Source: Pseudomonas fluorescens (GTDB lineage Bacteria; Pseudomonadota; Gammaproteobacteria; Pseudomonadales; Pseudomonadaceae). From it: a stretch of 64,000 nucleotides of DNA. The notes beneath the pieces are model-generated. The model was not told the origin of the DNA and searched no databases. It saw only the letters and a program-made list of their open reading frames with translations. Positions within the stretch are counted from its first letter, which is position 1. Each line of letters begins with the position of its first letter. A program made the translations under genes and the position numbers. Below, in pieces: positions 1 to 9,039 of the stretch. The stretch covers positions 3,580,326-3,644,325 of the forward strand of contig NZ_OZ024668.1 of the NCBI RefSeq assembly GCF_902497775.2, written 5' to 3'.

Positions 1-3000
1 TTGGCCAGTGGCCGGCCGATCGGCGAGCGCGTACCGTCGGCATCGCTGCACTGCCAGTGGGTGACGTTGATGGCGGTTTCGGTCGGGCCATAGCGGTTAT
101 GCAGGGCCACCTGCGGCAATACCTGCAGCACCCGCTCACGCAGGTTCGCCGACAGCGCTTCGCCACCGGAGAACAACCGGCGCAGGCTGCTGCACTGCAC
201 GGCCAATGGTTCCTGGACAAACACCTGGAGCAAGGCCGGAACGAAATGCAGGGTAGTCACGCCATGCGCGCGGACCAGTTCGGCAATGCGCTGCGGGTCG
301 CGATGCTCGCCGGGGCCGGCCAGCACCAGCTGACAACCGTTGACCAGTGGCCAGAAGCATTCCCACACCGACACGTCGAAGCTGATCGGCGCCTTCTGCA
401 TCAGCACGTCGCTGGCATTGAGTTGATAGCTGTCCTGCATCCACTGCAGGCGCTCGGCCAGTGCCGCATGGGTATTGCCGACACCTTTGGGCTGCCCGGT
501 GGAGCCGGAGGTGTAGATCACATAGGCGAGGTTGTCGCCGTGCAGGTGCAGGCCCGGTGGCTGGCTTGGCCAGCTGTCGAGCTTGAGGCGGTCCATGGCA
601 ATGGCACTGACCTGCGCCGGCAGGTTCAAGCGTTCAAGCACATCGCTGTGGCTGAGCAGCAGGCTGGCACCGCTGTCGGCGAGCATGTACGCCAGGCGCT
701 CGGGCGGATAGTCGACGTCCAGCGGCACATAGGCACCACCGGCCTTGAGAATGGCCAGCAACCCGATCAGCAGTTGCGGCGAACGTTCGGCGGCGATGGC
801 CACGCATACATCCGGGCCGACGCCCTTGTCGCGCAGGTAATGGGCCAGGCGGTTGGCTTGCTGGTGCAAACTGGCGTAATCAAGGCTGCCGCCCTGCCAC
901 ACCAACGCCGTGTTTGCCGGCGTCTGGCGAGCTTGTTCGTTGAGCTGTTCGACCACCCACTGCTGTGCCGGGGCCGCCGGCGCCTGGCCCCAGGCAAGGA
1001 GTTGCCCGCAGCCATCGGCGTCAAGCAGTTGCACAGCGCCGATGGCGATCTGCGGTTGCGCGCAGACCTGCTCCAGCAAGCCAACCAGCTGGGCGCTGAT
1101 GCGCGCGATGGTCGGCGCCTCGAACAACTCCACGGCATAGTCGAACGAAAGGGTCAGGCGGCCCTGATGATCTTCTTCACTGTGCAGTTGCAGGTCGAAC
1201 TTGGCTTCACGGCTGTGCCATGGCAGCTCGTCGGCCAGCAGCCCGGGAAGGCGACGCAAGGCGCTGAGGTCGCGCTGCTGATGGTTGAACATGACCTGGA
1301 ACAGGCCTTGCTCGCGGGCTTGCGGGAAGGCTTCGAGCAGTTGCTCGAACGGCAGGTCCTGATGGGCCTGAGCCTCCAGGGTGCGCTCGCGCACCTGGGC
1401 CAGCAACTGGTCGAACGCCAGGCGTCCGTCAAGCTCGGCACGCAGGACCTGGGTGTTGATGAAAAAGCCTACCAAACCCTGGGTTTCCAGGCGCGGGCGG
1501 TTGGCGTTGGGCACCCCGACACGGATGTCGGTCTGCCCGCTGTAGCGGTGCAGCAGGCTCTGCAAACCCGCCAGCAAGACCATGAACAATGTCGCCTCAT
1601 GGGCCCGGGCCATGCTGCGCAAGGCTTCGGCCAAGGTCGGCTGCAGGCGCACGCTCAGGCGCGCGGCGGCGTTGCCCTGGCGGTTTGCCCGCGGGTGGTC
1701 GGTGGCAAAGTCCAGCACGCTGTGCTGCTCGCCAAGGCGGGTCTTCCAGTACGCCAATTGCCGGGCGCTTTCACCCTGGGCCAGCCATTGGCGCTGCCAA
1801 CTGCCGTAATCAGCGTAGTCCAGGCTCAACGCCGGCAACTGGGCCTGCTGGCCCTGGCAGTGGGCGGCGTACAGGCGCGAGAACTCGTCGATGAGAATGT
1901 TCATCGACCAGCCGTCGGCGATGATGTGATGCAAGGTCACCCACAGCTGGTGGTCTTCGCTGTCCAGGCGCGCCAGGGTCACGCGCAGCAGCGGGCCCTG
2001 CTGCAGGTCGAAGGGCTGCATGGCTTCGGCTTCTCGCAGCGCCTGCACGTCTTGGCCACTGGCTGCGGACAGGTCCAGGTGCTGCAAGCTAAACGCCAGG
2101 CTCGGCAGGATGCGTTGCAGCGCCTGGCCATCCTCCTCGGCGAACACCGTGCGCAAGGATTCGTGGCGCTCGACCAGGGTCTGGAAGCTGGCCTGCAATG
2201 CCGCGTGGTCCAGCTCGCCGCGCAGGCGCAGGGCGCCGGGAATGTTGTACGCCGCGCTGTGCGGTTCCAGTTGCCAGGTCAGCCACAGGCGGTTTTGCGC
2301 CAGCGATTGCGGCAGGGCCTGCGTGCGGCCGAGGCGGCTGATGGCCCCCCGGGCGACACTGCCATCGCGCTGCAACGCCGCCACTGCTGCGCTGAAACCA
2401 GCCAGGGTCGGGGCTTCGAACAGCACCCGCACACCCAGCTCAAGGCCCAGCTCATCACCCAGTCGCGCGCAGAGCTGGGTGGCGGCGATGGAGTTGCCGC
2501 CGAGCAGGAAGAAATGATCGTCAGCGTCAATCAGCTCAAGGCCCAGCAGCTCGCGCCACAGGCGCGCAACCCGGGCCTGCATGACGGTCTGCGCCGCGCC
2601 TTGATCAACCACGGCCACGGCTTGCTGATCAGGGAAACGTGCATAGCAATCGAGGCTGCCGTCGTCCATGCGCAAGCGGCAGGCCGAGCGTTGCAGCTTG
2701 CCGCTGGAGGTCTTGGGCAAGGCGCCCGGGTTGAGCAACAGCACCACCGCCGGCGCTTGCTGGCAGGCATCAGCGATCACCTGGCGCAGGGTCTTGATCA
2801 GGTTTGCAGGCGTGATGGCCTTCTGCACGTTGCGGCTGATCTCGACGGCGACACCGATGCCCTCCTCGCCGTGGTCATCGACGGCGAACACTGCTACCCG
2901 GCCTTTGCGCAGGGCCTCGACTTCACGCTCCAGGGTTTTTTCCAGATCCTGCGGGTAGAGGTTGTGCCCGCGCACGATCAGCAAGTCCTTGAGGCGGCCG

Positions 3001-4340
3001 GTGACAAACAACTCGCCATCGCGCAAAAAGCCCAGGTCGCCGGTGCGCAGCCAGGTGCGCCCACTCTGTTCGACAAAGGTGCGGGCAGACGCTTCAGGGT
3101 TGCGCCAGTAGCCTTTGGCAATGCTCGGGCCGCTGGCCCAGATCTCGCCGACCCGGTTATCGGCCAGCAGCGTCAGGCTCTGCGGCTCGACAATCTGTAC
3201 GGCATGGCCGGGCTGGCTGCGTCCGCAGCTCATCTGCACCGTGCCCTCACCCGCTTCTGCGCTGTTGCGCGCCAGTGCCTGGCGGTCGAGCGCCAACGCG
3301 CCAATCCCCTGGCCACGGCGGCTGCCGCTGACAAACAGGGTGGCTTCGGCCAGGCCGTAGCTGGCAAAGAAGCTCTCCGGCACAAAGCCGCAGGCCGCGA
3401 ATTTATCGGCAAAAGCCTGCAGGCTGTCCTGGCGGATCGGCTCGGAACCGGAATAAGCCACCCGCCATTTGCTCAGGTCCAGGCTGGCCATCGCCGCGCT
3501 GCTGACCCGTTCGCTGCACAACCGATAGGCGAAGTCCGGCCCACCGCTGATGGTGCCGCCGTGATCACTGATCGCCTGCAGCCAGCGTTGCGGCCGGGCC
3601 AAAAAGTACGCCGGCGCCATCAGCACGCAGGGTACGCCGCTGAAAATCGGTTGCAGCAGCCCGCCGATCAGGCCCATGTCGTGGTACAGCGGCAACCAGC
3701 TGACGATTACATCATCGGGGTTTACATCGATGCCGAAACCATGGCGGATCAACACTTCGTTGGCCACCAGGTTGCCATGGCTGACCTGCACGCCCTTGGG
3801 CAAGGCCGTGGAGCCGGAGGTGTACTGCAAGAAGGCGATGTCGTCGGCCTGCAGGGTCGGCGCCTGCCAGCTGTCAACCTGGGCCGCCGTCAGGGTATCG
3901 ACCGCCAGCAGCTGTGGCGCGCCTGGCTCGGCCAGCACTTCGAGGGCCTGCAGACTGTCGTGCAGGGTGCTGATGGTCAGTAGCAGGCGCGGCTCGGCAT
4001 CGTCGATGATCGACAACAAGCGCTCCTGATGGTGACGTCGCGACGATTGCGGTGGATAGGCCGGTACCGCGATCACCCCGGCATACAGGCAACCGAAGAA
4101 CGCTGCGACGTAGTCCGGCCCACTGGGAAACAACAGGATCGCCCGATCCCCCACGTTGCAGCGTGCCTGCAAGGCGACGGCAATGGTCCGCGCCCGCTGG
4201 TCAAGGTCGCGATAGGAAAGCACGGCCTCATCGTGCGGATCTTCGGCCAAAAAGCGCAAGGCGACCCGCTCGGGGCTGAGCACTGCGCGTTGAGCCAGTG
4301 CCTGGACCAGCGTAACCGGGAGTTCGAAGGCGTCCGTCAT
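1..4340 (-). CDS. pvdL: Pyoverdine peptide synthetase PvdL, N-terminal part (cut by window edge)
   Basis: This is a nonribosomal peptide synthetase that starts at the ATG whose complement is at 4338-4340 and stays open to the left edge (about 1446 residues seen). Domain order: an acyl-AMP ligase of the FAAL type (about 1-590, YTSGSTALPKG near 170), a carrier domain (FFLLGGNSI near 612, serine for phosphopantetheine), a condensation domain (HHIIADG near 803), then an adenylation domain (YTSGSTGQPKG near 1275, NRYGPTETA near the edge). A synthetase opening with an acyl ligase is the hallmark of PvdL, which starts pyoverdine chromophore assembly by loading a fatty acid, then Glu, Tyr and Dab. 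It is divergent from the iron-starvation sigma factor gene, which fits. The substrate of the visible adenylation domain was not read out. A lipopeptide synthetase also starts with a condensation or acyl domain, but the context argues against that. Confidence 0.92.
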   Translation of the reverse strand, partial: MTDAFELPVTLVQALAQRAVLSPERVALRFLAEDPHDEAVLSYRDLDQRARTIAVALQARCNVGDRAILLFPSGPDYVAAFFGCLYAGVIAVPAYPPQSSRRHHQERLLSIIDDAEPRLLLTISTLHDSLQALEVLAEPGAPQLLAVDTLTAAQVDSWQAPTLQADDIAFLQYTSGSTALPKGVQVSHGNLVANEVLIRHGFGIDVNPDDVIVSWLPLYHDMGLIGGLLQPIFSGVPCVLMAPAYFLARPQRWLQAISDHGGTISGGPDFAYRLCSERVSSAAMASLDLSKWRVAYSGSEPIRQDSLQAFADKFAACGFVPESFFASYGLAEATLFVSGSRRGQGIGALALDRQALARNSAEAGEGTVQMSCGRSQPGHAVQIVEPQSLTLLADNRVGEIWASGPSIAKGYWRNPEASARTFVEQSGRTWLRTGDLGFLRDGELFVTGRLKDLLIVRGHNLYPQDLEKTLEREVEALRKGRVAVFAVDDHGEEGIGVAVEISRNVQKAITPANLIKTLRQVIADACQQAPAVVLLLNPGALPKTSSGKLQRSACRLRMDDGSLDCYARFPDQQAVAVVDQGAAQTVMQARVARLWRELLGLELIDADDHFFLLGGNSIAATQLCARLGDELGLELGVRVLFEAPTLAGFSAAVAALQRDGSVARGAISRLGRTQALPQSLAQNRLWLTWQLEPHSAAYNIPGALRLRGELDHAALQASFQTLVERHESLRTVFAEEDGQALQRILPSLAFSLQHLDLSAASGQDVQALREAEAMQPFDLQQGPLLRVTLARLDSEDHQLWVTLHHIIADGWSMNILIDEFSRLYAAHCQGQQAQLPALSLDYADYGSWQRQWLAQGESARQLAYWKTRLGEQHSVLDFATDHPRANRQGNAAARLSVRLQPTLAEALRSMARAHEATLFMVLLAGLQSLLHRYSGQTDIRVGVPNANRPRLETQGLVGFFINTQVLRAELDGRLAFDQLLAQVRERTLEAQAHQDLPFEQLLEAFPQAREQGLFQVMFNHQQRDLSALRRLPGLLADELPWHSREAKFDLQLHSEEDHQGRLTLSFDYAVELFEAPTIARISAQLVGLLEQVCAQPQIAIGAVQLLDADGCGQLLAWGQAPAAPAQQWVVEQLNEQARQTPANTALVWQGGSLDYASLHQQANRLAHYLRDKGVGPDVCVAIAAERSPQLLIGLLAILKAGGAYVPLDVDYPPERLAYMLADSGASLLLSHSDVLERLNLPAQVSAIAMDRLKLDSWPSQPPGLHLHGDNLAYVIYTSGSTGQPKGVGNTHAALAERLQWMQDSYQLNASDVLMQKAPISFDVSVWECFWPLVNGCQLVLAGPGEHRDPQRIAELVRAHGVTTLHFVPALLQVFVQEPLAVQCSSLRRLFSGGEALSANLRERVLQVLPQVALHNRYGPTETAINVTHWQCSDADGTRSPIGRPLA

Positions 4341-4448
4341 GGGGTTCCTGCCAGAGTCTGTACGTGAAATCAGGTCTCGGTTGGCGTGCCGGGCGGGCTT
4401 GCAGGCGGCGAAGTGCGCCCTGCCAGAGCCGAGGATGTACACAGAGGA

Positions 4449-4472
4449 ACGGATGGCCGGAGCAAATAATTA
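4449..4472 (-). promoter_or_regulatory. PvdS/PfrI-dependent (iron-starvation) promoter of pvdL
   Basis: On the minus strand the sequence reads TAATT, 16 bases, CGT. This matches the known PvdS-type consensus TAAAT-N16/17-CGT at seven of eight fixed positions. It lies 109 bases upstream of the pvdL start codon and faces pvdL. The rest of the 335-base gap (4341-4675) holds the pfrI promoter and an AT-rich leader. Direct recognition by the neighbouring sigma factor is inferred. Confidence 0.65.
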
Positions 4473-4578
4473 AGCCGCACGAACGGCGGGGGTTGAGGCG
4501 CAAAAATGCGGAATTTGAAGCCGGTCACAAAGCGCAAGCTTAGAAGCAAAAGGCATAGAGACTTATTAACTTTCGCAT

Positions 4579-4607
4579 TTGACAACAATTATCATTAAGA
4601 ATAGCTT
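4579..4607 (+). promoter_or_regulatory. Sigma-70 promoter with overlapping Fur box, upstream of the sigma factor gene
   Basis: A TTGACA -35 element (4579-4584) and a TAGCTT -10-like element (4602-4607) are 17 bases apart. The spacer holds GACAACAATTATCATTAAG (4581-4599), which matches the 19-base Fur consensus GATAATGATAATCATTATC at 13 positions. Iron-loaded Fur would block this promoter, so the sigma factor would be made only under iron limitation. Fur control of pvdS-type genes is established in Pseudomonas; binding here is inferred. Confidence 0.65.
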
Positions 4608-4675
4608 GTCGCACGTCGTAGGAAGCCTCCGAGTCTGGAGTGCTCCACTTCCCTCTTAGAGATAAGGTGATTTCC

Positions 4676-5206
4676 ATGGCGGAACAACTATCCACAAGTA
4701 AGTGCGATTCACCGTTACTCCAGGCGTTTGTCGACAACCGCAGTATCCTGGTCAAGATTGCCGCGCGTATCACCGGCTGCCGCTCGCGTGCCGAGGACGT
4801 GGTCCAGGATGCGTTCTTCCGGCTCAGCTCAGCGCCGCAGATCACGTCCTCGTTCAAGGCCCAACTTAGCTACCTGTTCCAGATCGTGCGCAACCTGGCC
4901 ATCGACCACTACCGCAAACAGGCCATGGAGTTGAAGTACTCCGGCAGCGAAGAGGAAGGCCTGAATGTGGTGATCCAGGGTGCTTCACCAGAAACCACGC
5001 ACATCAACTTCGCGACCCTCGAACACATCGCCGATGCCTTGAACGACTTGCCGCAACGCACCCGCTACGCGTTCGAGATGTACCGCCTGCACGGCGTGCC
5101 GCAGAAAGATATCGCCAAGGAACTGGGCGTTTCGCCGACCCTGGTCAACTTCATGATTCGCGATGCCCTGGTGCATTGTCGCAAGGTCTCAAGCCAGAGA
5201 GCTTGA
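4676..5206 (+). CDS. pfrI: ECF iron-starvation sigma factor (PvdS/PfrI family)
   Basis: A 176-residue extracytoplasmic-function sigma-70 factor that directs RNA polymerase to pyoverdine promoters. The start at 4676 (MAEQLSTSK) was chosen because it matches the family; an in-frame ATG twelve codons upstream gives an unlikely extension. Region 2 carries ITGCRSRAEDVVQDAFFRL and a YLFQIVRNLAIDHYRK segment. Region 4 carries the helix-turn-helix VPQKDIAKELGVSPTLVNFM. Over most of its length it is nearly identical to P. aeruginosa PvdS as I remember it, so the function is firm. It is divergent from pvdL, which carries a matching promoter. PfrI is the P. putida name for the ortholog; PvdS and PbrA are synonyms in other species. 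Confidence 0.95.
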   Translation: MAEQLSTSKCDSPLLQAFVDNRSILVKIAARITGCRSRAEDVVQDAFFRLSSAPQITSSFKAQLSYLFQIVRNLAIDHYRKQAMELKYSGSEEEGLNVVIQGASPETTHINFATLEHIADALNDLPQRTRYAFEMYRLHGVPQKDIAKELGVSPTLVNFMIRDALVHCRKVSSQRA

Positions 5207-5262
5207 GAGCGGCAAGCTTCAAGCTTCAAGCGGCAAGGGTTGTGATGCCGCTTGCCGCTTGA
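5207..5262. repeat. CAAGC-rich intergenic hairpin between convergent genes
   Basis: Arms CAAGCGGCAAG (5227-5237) and CTTGCCGCTTG (5251-5261) form a perfect 11-bp stem around a 13-base loop. Extra GCAAGCTTCAAGC units precede it. A related GCAAGC/GCTTGAAGC palindrome recurs near 61975-62075, so this looks like a dispersed intergenic repeat. It may serve as a terminator for the two genes that converge here, but no long T tract follows on either strand. Confidence 0.6.
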
Positions 5263-5265
5263 GGG

Positions 5266-6279
5266 TCAGAGCAACGTGCAGCCTTCGAAAAACCGCTCCC
5301 TGCCCAGAATCATCAAGGCCGCACGCTTGTGTGGAAAATCGAATTCCTTCTCGCAATGGAAACACTGGTCGTGCATGTAGCCGATCATCTTGCCGTTGTC
5401 CGCTCGTGGCTCGGCCACCACCCGCTGCGTGCGCGGATCGTCCAGGAACAGGTAGTGCACCAGCGCTGACAGCCAGCTGGCAACCTTGTGCGGGCCGCGA
5501 TGCTGTTCTTCACCCACCAGCATGTGGATGCCGCGATCATAGTCGTCCACCGCGTAGAACGGCGCGATACGGTCTTCCTTGGCCCAGTAGGCCTCGAAAT
5601 AGGCGAAGGGCTGGTCATCGAAGCAACCGATCAGGGTCAGGCTGTGCGGATCGGCGTCGAGCTTGCTGAGGTAGTCGCGATGCTGTTCGAGGCTACCACC
5701 CTCCTGCCAGAAGTTGAGCACCCGCGGGTTGTTCTGCCAACGATTGAAGCGCTCCAGGTCCTGGTCGATTTCCAGGGTGCGTAACGACACCCAGGCGCCA
5801 AGCCGCGCATCGAAGCGCCGGTACACCTCGCCGCGCGGCTTGGGTGCACGCCGGGGATGGCGCTTGCCGTCAGTGAGCTGCATTTGCTGCGGGTAGACGC
5901 CTGCAAAGGGCTGGCCGAGCCAGGGTTGCGGCAACTGCCAGAACAGACTGCGCTCACACAGGTACTGGCCCTGGCTCGAGGTGGCAACCAGCAAGCCACT
6001 GTTCAAGGCCTCCTGTGGCGGTTGGTCCAGGTGCCAGGTCAGACGCTGGCAACCGGGGTCGCGGGCGAACAGCCAGTAACAGACGGCCCACAAGGCTTGC
6101 TGCCCATGCTCGTGGGCATAGTCCTCAAGTAGCACCTGCAAGGTCTCGCCACGCTGCAGGCGTACCCGCACCAACGGGCTGCCTTCAAGTACCAGGCTCA
6201 GATGACAATCGCCTTCATCGGCGCTGAGGCTGCGCCAGCGAGGCAAAGATAACGTTGGCGAAACGGAATCGAATGGCAT
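5266..6279 (-). CDS. GNAT-family siderophore N-acetyltransferase (PvdY-II/AlcB-like)
   Basis: A 337-residue protein whose C-terminal half (about 155-330) is a GNAT acyltransferase of the IucB/AlcB/RhbD siderophore type: LGAWVSLRTLEIDQDLERF, FAYFEAYWAKEDRIAPFY, MLVGEEQHRGPHK for CoA binding, then AEPRADNGKMIGYM. The N-terminal third is a family-typical extension of unknown role. The related enzymes acetylate a hydroxylamine side chain. In pseudomonads with an N5-acetyl-N5-hydroxyornithine residue in pyoverdine, the PvdY-II homolog does this job. It converges with the sigma factor gene and lies beside pvdL, which supports a pyoverdine role. The acyl donor and acceptor cannot be read from the sequence. 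Confidence 0.8.
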   Translation of the reverse strand: MPFDSVSPTLSLPRWRSLSADEGDCHLSLVLEGSPLVRVRLQRGETLQVLLEDYAHEHGQQALWAVCYWLFARDPGCQRLTWHLDQPPQEALNSGLLVATSSQGQYLCERSLFWQLPQPWLGQPFAGVYPQQMQLTDGKRHPRRAPKPRGEVYRRFDARLGAWVSLRTLEIDQDLERFNRWQNNPRVLNFWQEGGSLEQHRDYLSKLDADPHSLTLIGCFDDQPFAYFEAYWAKEDRIAPFYAVDDYDRGIHMLVGEEQHRGPHKVASWLSALVHYLFLDDPRTQRVVAEPRADNGKMIGYMHDQCFHCEKEFDFPHKRAALMILGRERFFEGCTLL

Positions 6280-6340
6280 GATCTTGGCTCACAAGGGAAT
6301 GATCGGCTTACCCTGGTGAACGTTGCCTGCGCAGGTAAAT

Positions 6341-7129
6341 TTAGTCGGCCTTGGGCGTACTGACGCTGATGCGGTAGGGCTGGAAAATTTTCAGCAACGC
6401 GCCGTTGTCTCGCAGGGACTGCAACAAACCGGCAAAGGCCGGGCCGGTGATCGGCGCACCGGGCCGCAACAGGGCGTAATGATGGTAGACCTGATCGACG
6501 CGCTCGGACGCCAGCAACTGCTCGGTGCTTTGCGGATTGCGCACCAGAAAGTCACTGAAATAGGAACGGGTGACCAGGGCCACATCGGCGCGCCCGCGCT
6601 GGACCATCAGCAAGTTGCTGTCATGGGAATAGGTCAGGGTCGCGTTGTAGGTGTCGGCCAGGTACTTGGGGTCGGGATTGAAATCGGCAAAGGCGTAGTG
6701 ATAACCGCTGTACAGTGCCAGGCGCTTACCCTTGAGGTCGTTGAAGTAACTCTGATCGCGGCCGGCCTGGCGATGGGCGACGAAGACTTCGGCATCTTCC
6801 AGGCCCATGTCGACACTCTCATGGGGAATCTGCTGCCAGCCCCACTCGGGGTTCTCGAAGATCGCCATGTCGGTGCGACCCTGCTGCAAGTCGCCGAAGC
6901 GCCGCGGAATCGAGGTCGGCACCAGGACGAAGCGATAACGTTGCTGGACGTTGTTAAGCGCCTCGAGCAGTTGCGGCAGCAAGCCGGTATCGGCGCCTTG
7001 CTCCGGGCGCACGGTATAAGGCGGGAAGTGTGCGGCCCCGACTTTGACCTCGATTTCTGCTGCCGCCCAGGCCGATGGGGCCAGACACATCGCGGCAAGC
7101 GTTAACAGCAAGGGCACCGTCTGGGGCAT
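6341..7129 (-). CDS. Periplasmic solute-binding protein, family 3 (amino-acid type)
   Basis: A 262-residue secreted protein. A signal peptide (TVPLLLTLAAMCLAPSAWA) ends near residue 23 and is followed by the mature start AEIEVKVGAAHFPPYTV, typical of SBP_bac_3 proteins. Later landmarks are GADTGLLPQLLEALN, GRTDMAIFENPEW and LKGKRLALYSGYHY. The ATG at 7127-7129 was preferred to a TTG six codons upstream. No permease or ATPase gene adjoins it, so it is either an orphan binding protein or works with a transporter encoded elsewhere. The ligand is unknown. It is codirectional with the acetyltransferase gene (61-base gap), but a siderophore role is not evident. Confidence 0.75.
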   Translation of the reverse strand: MPQTVPLLLTLAAMCLAPSAWAAAEIEVKVGAAHFPPYTVRPEQGADTGLLPQLLEALNNVQQRYRFVLVPTSIPRRFGDLQQGRTDMAIFENPEWGWQQIPHESVDMGLEDAEVFVAHRQAGRDQSYFNDLKGKRLALYSGYHYAFADFNPDPKYLADTYNATLTYSHDSNLLMVQRGRADVALVTRSYFSDFLVRNPQSTEQLLASERVDQVYHHYALLRPGAPITGPAFAGLLQSLRDNGALLKIFQPYRISVSTPKAD

Positions 7130-7309
7130 GGGCGCTGAACTCAAAGCAACACACTCTTTGCGGGTTTGAACCGGAATCCGCCTAAGCTAGGCGTTTTCAA
7201 GGCGTTGCACAACTGTCGGTTGCGCCAAGCGCAGCAGGCAAAACGCCAGGGATACCCGGCTCGCCCGAGTTTGGCTACGCTCTTATGCAGTCTTGGATGG
7301 GAGCCTACT

Positions 7310-7861
7310 ATGGGCCATTGGCTGGTGATCGACCTTGAAGCAACCACAGACGATGGTGGCTGGCCGGTCACGGATATGGAAATCATCGAAATCGGCGCGA
7401 CGCTGGTTGACCGCAAGGGCCGCGAAGTCGGCCATTTTCAGCGCTTCGTGCGCCCCAGGCGGCGGCCGCAACTGACCCCGTTCTGCCGCGAGCTGACACA
7501 CATCAGTCAGGCCAATGTCGATACGGCAGCGACCTTCGCCCAGGTGTGGGCGCAGTTCGAGCGCTGGCTCGGGCATCATGCCGGGCATCTGGAGGGCTGG
7601 GTCAGCTGGGGCGACTACGACCGCAAACAACTGTTGCAGGAATGGCAGCAGTACCAGGTCCACAGTTTGCTTGCCGAGTTGCCGCACATCAACCTCAAGC
7701 AACGCTTCGCCAAAGCCCGCCAGCTGCAGCGCCCGCTGGGCCTCAATGGCGCACTGCAACTGGCCGGCCTGCAGTTCAGCGGGCAGCAGCACCGGGCTCT
7801 GGAAGACGCCCGCAACACCGCCCGCCTGCTGCCCCTGGCGCTGCCGGCCTATGGCACCTGA
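7310..7861 (+). CDS. 3'-5' exonuclease, DEDDh family (KapD/ERI-1-like)
   Basis: A 183-residue nuclease domain protein. ExoI carries the D-x-E pair in VIDLEATTDD (residues 5-14), ExoII lies in the region of the WGDYDRKQL segment, and ExoIII shows HRALEDARNTA, with the His and Asp of the DEDDh type. It therefore probably removes nucleotides from 3' ends of RNA or DNA using two metal ions. The ATG at 7310 places the catalytic motif right after the start, as expected; a longer in-frame extension upstream is not family-like. It is followed after 70 bases by ppnP and may share its transcript. Confidence 0.85.
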   Translation: MGHWLVIDLEATTDDGGWPVTDMEIIEIGATLVDRKGREVGHFQRFVRPRRRPQLTPFCRELTHISQANVDTAATFAQVWAQFERWLGHHAGHLEGWVSWGDYDRKQLLQEWQQYQVHSLLAELPHINLKQRFAKARQLQRPLGLNGALQLAGLQFSGQQHRALEDARNTARLLPLALPAYGT

Positions 7862-7931
7862 AAGCGGATGACGGCGCTCCGGGCCTTGGGCATACTGGCC
7901 TGCCTTTTTAGCCCCTGTTCAGGAGTCGCCC

Positions 7932-8216
7932 ATGTTTAAAGTCAACGAGTACTTTGATGGCACGGTCAAGTCGATCGCCTTCGGCACCGCTGAAGGTCCG
8001 GCCACGGTTGGCGTGATGGCCCCGGGCGAATACGAGTTCGGCACTGCCCAGCGCGAAATCATGCACGTGGTGTCCGGTGCGTTGACCGTCAAGCTGCCTG
8101 ACAGCGACAACTGGGAAACCTTCACCGCCGGCAGCCAGTTCAATGTCCCGGCCAACAGCAAGTTCCAGCTCAAGGTAGCGGTTGATACTGCCTACCTGTG
8201 CGAGTATCGCGGCTAA
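7932..8216 (+). CDS. ppnP: Pyrimidine/purine nucleoside phosphorylase PpnP
   Basis: A 94-residue single-cupin protein matching the YaiE/PpnP (former DUF1255) family along its full length: [15 protein letters not shown] at the start, [23 protein letters not shown] in the core, and the closing motif AYLCEYRG. The family phosphorolyses several nucleosides to the free base and ribose-1-phosphate. The small size and complete motif set leave little doubt. Its presence fits the nucleobase theme of the right part of the window, though it lies 40 kb away and is probably independent. AGGAG lies just before the ATG. Confidence 0.92.
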   Translation: MFKVNEYFDGTVKSIAFGTAEGPATVGVMAPGEYEFGTAQREIMHVVSGALTVKLPDSDNWETFTAGSQFNVPANSKFQLKVAVDTAYLCEYRG

Positions 8217-8236
8217 GCAGCCACAAGCATCGCGAC

Positions 8237-8308
8237 TGTAGGAGCGGGCTGCCCCGCGATTAGGGGGGTATGGCCACTCTCTGATCGCGGGGCAAGCCCG
8301 CTCCTACA
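8237..8308. repeat. Inverted pair of REP elements
   Basis: TGTAGGAGCGGGCTGCCCCG (8237-8256) and the facing CGGGGCAAGCCCGCTCCTAC are inverted copies of the common Pseudomonas REP sequence. The left copy lacks one T. The pair lies between ppnP and the end of the convergent hydrolase gene and overlaps the last codons of the hydrolase. Confidence 0.9.
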
Positions 8309-8990
8309 AAAACCCTATGATCCTCTGCGCCGCCGTCGCCAGATGATCGCCATGGCTGAACCCCGAAGCCTTCAGCGGCTTCAAGTCATGATCGCCCGCC
8401 TGCAGCCAGCACAGCTCGATCGCTGAAGACAGCTGATAAGCTTCCACCGTCTGCCGATTGCCCAAGGCATCGCGCTCACCCTGAATGATCAGGGTTGGTG
8501 TCTTCAACTCGGCCAGATGCGCCACCCGTGGTTTTTCCGGTTTGCCCGCAGCATAGAAGGGATAGCCCAGGCACACCAATGCATCGGCGCCCAATTCGTC
8601 GACCAGAAGGCTGGCCATGCGCCCGCCCATGGACTTGCCGCCAATGGCCAACGGCCCAGTGACCAATGGTCGCACCTGCGCATACACCTCACGCCAGCAT
8701 TCGAGCAATTTGGCCTGGGGATTTGGCGGCCTTTTGCCACCATCTACGCGGCGCTGGGCCATGTAGGGAAACTCGAAGCGCAGCACCCCCAGCCCTTGTT
8801 CCGCCAGCCTTTGCGCCATTTCTTCCATGAACCCGCTGTCCATCGGCGCACCCGCGCCGTGGGCCAGGATCAGGCACCCCAAATGCTGGCCATCCCCCTG
8901 ATTTTGCGGGGCATTCCACAGCCAGCCACGGCTTTTGACCAGCCGCGCCCATTGATCCCCGTCAATACCGGCCAGTTGCCCATTACTCAT
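8304..8990 (-). CDS. Alpha/beta hydrolase (KANL3/Tex30-type)
   Basis: A 228-residue hydrolase with the fold's landmarks: [14 protein letters not shown] after the first strands (oxyanion loop), nucleophile elbow GGKSMGGRM, the acid in QGERDALGN, and the histidine in [10 protein letters not shown]. These match the alpha/beta-hydrolase family often annotated as KANL3/Tex30 domain. The substrate is unknown. The start MSNGQLAGI was chosen at 8990 because the longer frame would cross the start of the divergent ccoN operon. Its first 13 codons overlap an Anr-type box that most likely serves ccoN-1. Its stop lies inside a REP. Confidence 0.8.
   Translation of the reverse strand: MSNGQLAGIDGDQWARLVKSRGWLWNAPQNQGDGQHLGCLILAHGAGAPMDSGFMEEMAQRLAEQGLGVLRFEFPYMAQRRVDGGKRPPNPQAKLLECWREVYAQVRPLVTGPLAIGGKSMGGRMASLLVDELGADALVCLGYPFYAAGKPEKPRVAHLAELKTPTLIIQGERDALGNRQTVEAYQLSSAIELCWLQAGDHDLKPLKASGFSHGDHLATAAQRIIGFL
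8952..8965 (+). promoter_or_regulatory. Anr/FNR box upstream of ccoN-1
   Basis: TTGATCCCCGTCAA matches the Anr/FNR consensus TTGAT-N4-ATCAA at nine of ten fixed positions. Its centre lies 81.5 bases upstream of the ccoN-1 start codon, so activation from the usual -41.5 position would place the transcript start near 9000, leaving a 40-base leader. The box sits inside the 5' end of the divergent hydrolase gene. The sensor gene anr lies in the same window. Binding is inferred. Confidence 0.75.
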
Positions 8991-9039
8991 GCTTGCCTCG
9001 CTGTTTAGTCTGCCTATAACCGTGGATGGGAACCCATAC

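Noticed and set aside
57..3983. A 1308-codon open frame on the plus strand, antisense to pvdL.
   Set aside because: It is a GC-skew shadow of the synthetase on the other strand; its translation is low-complexity and has no family features.
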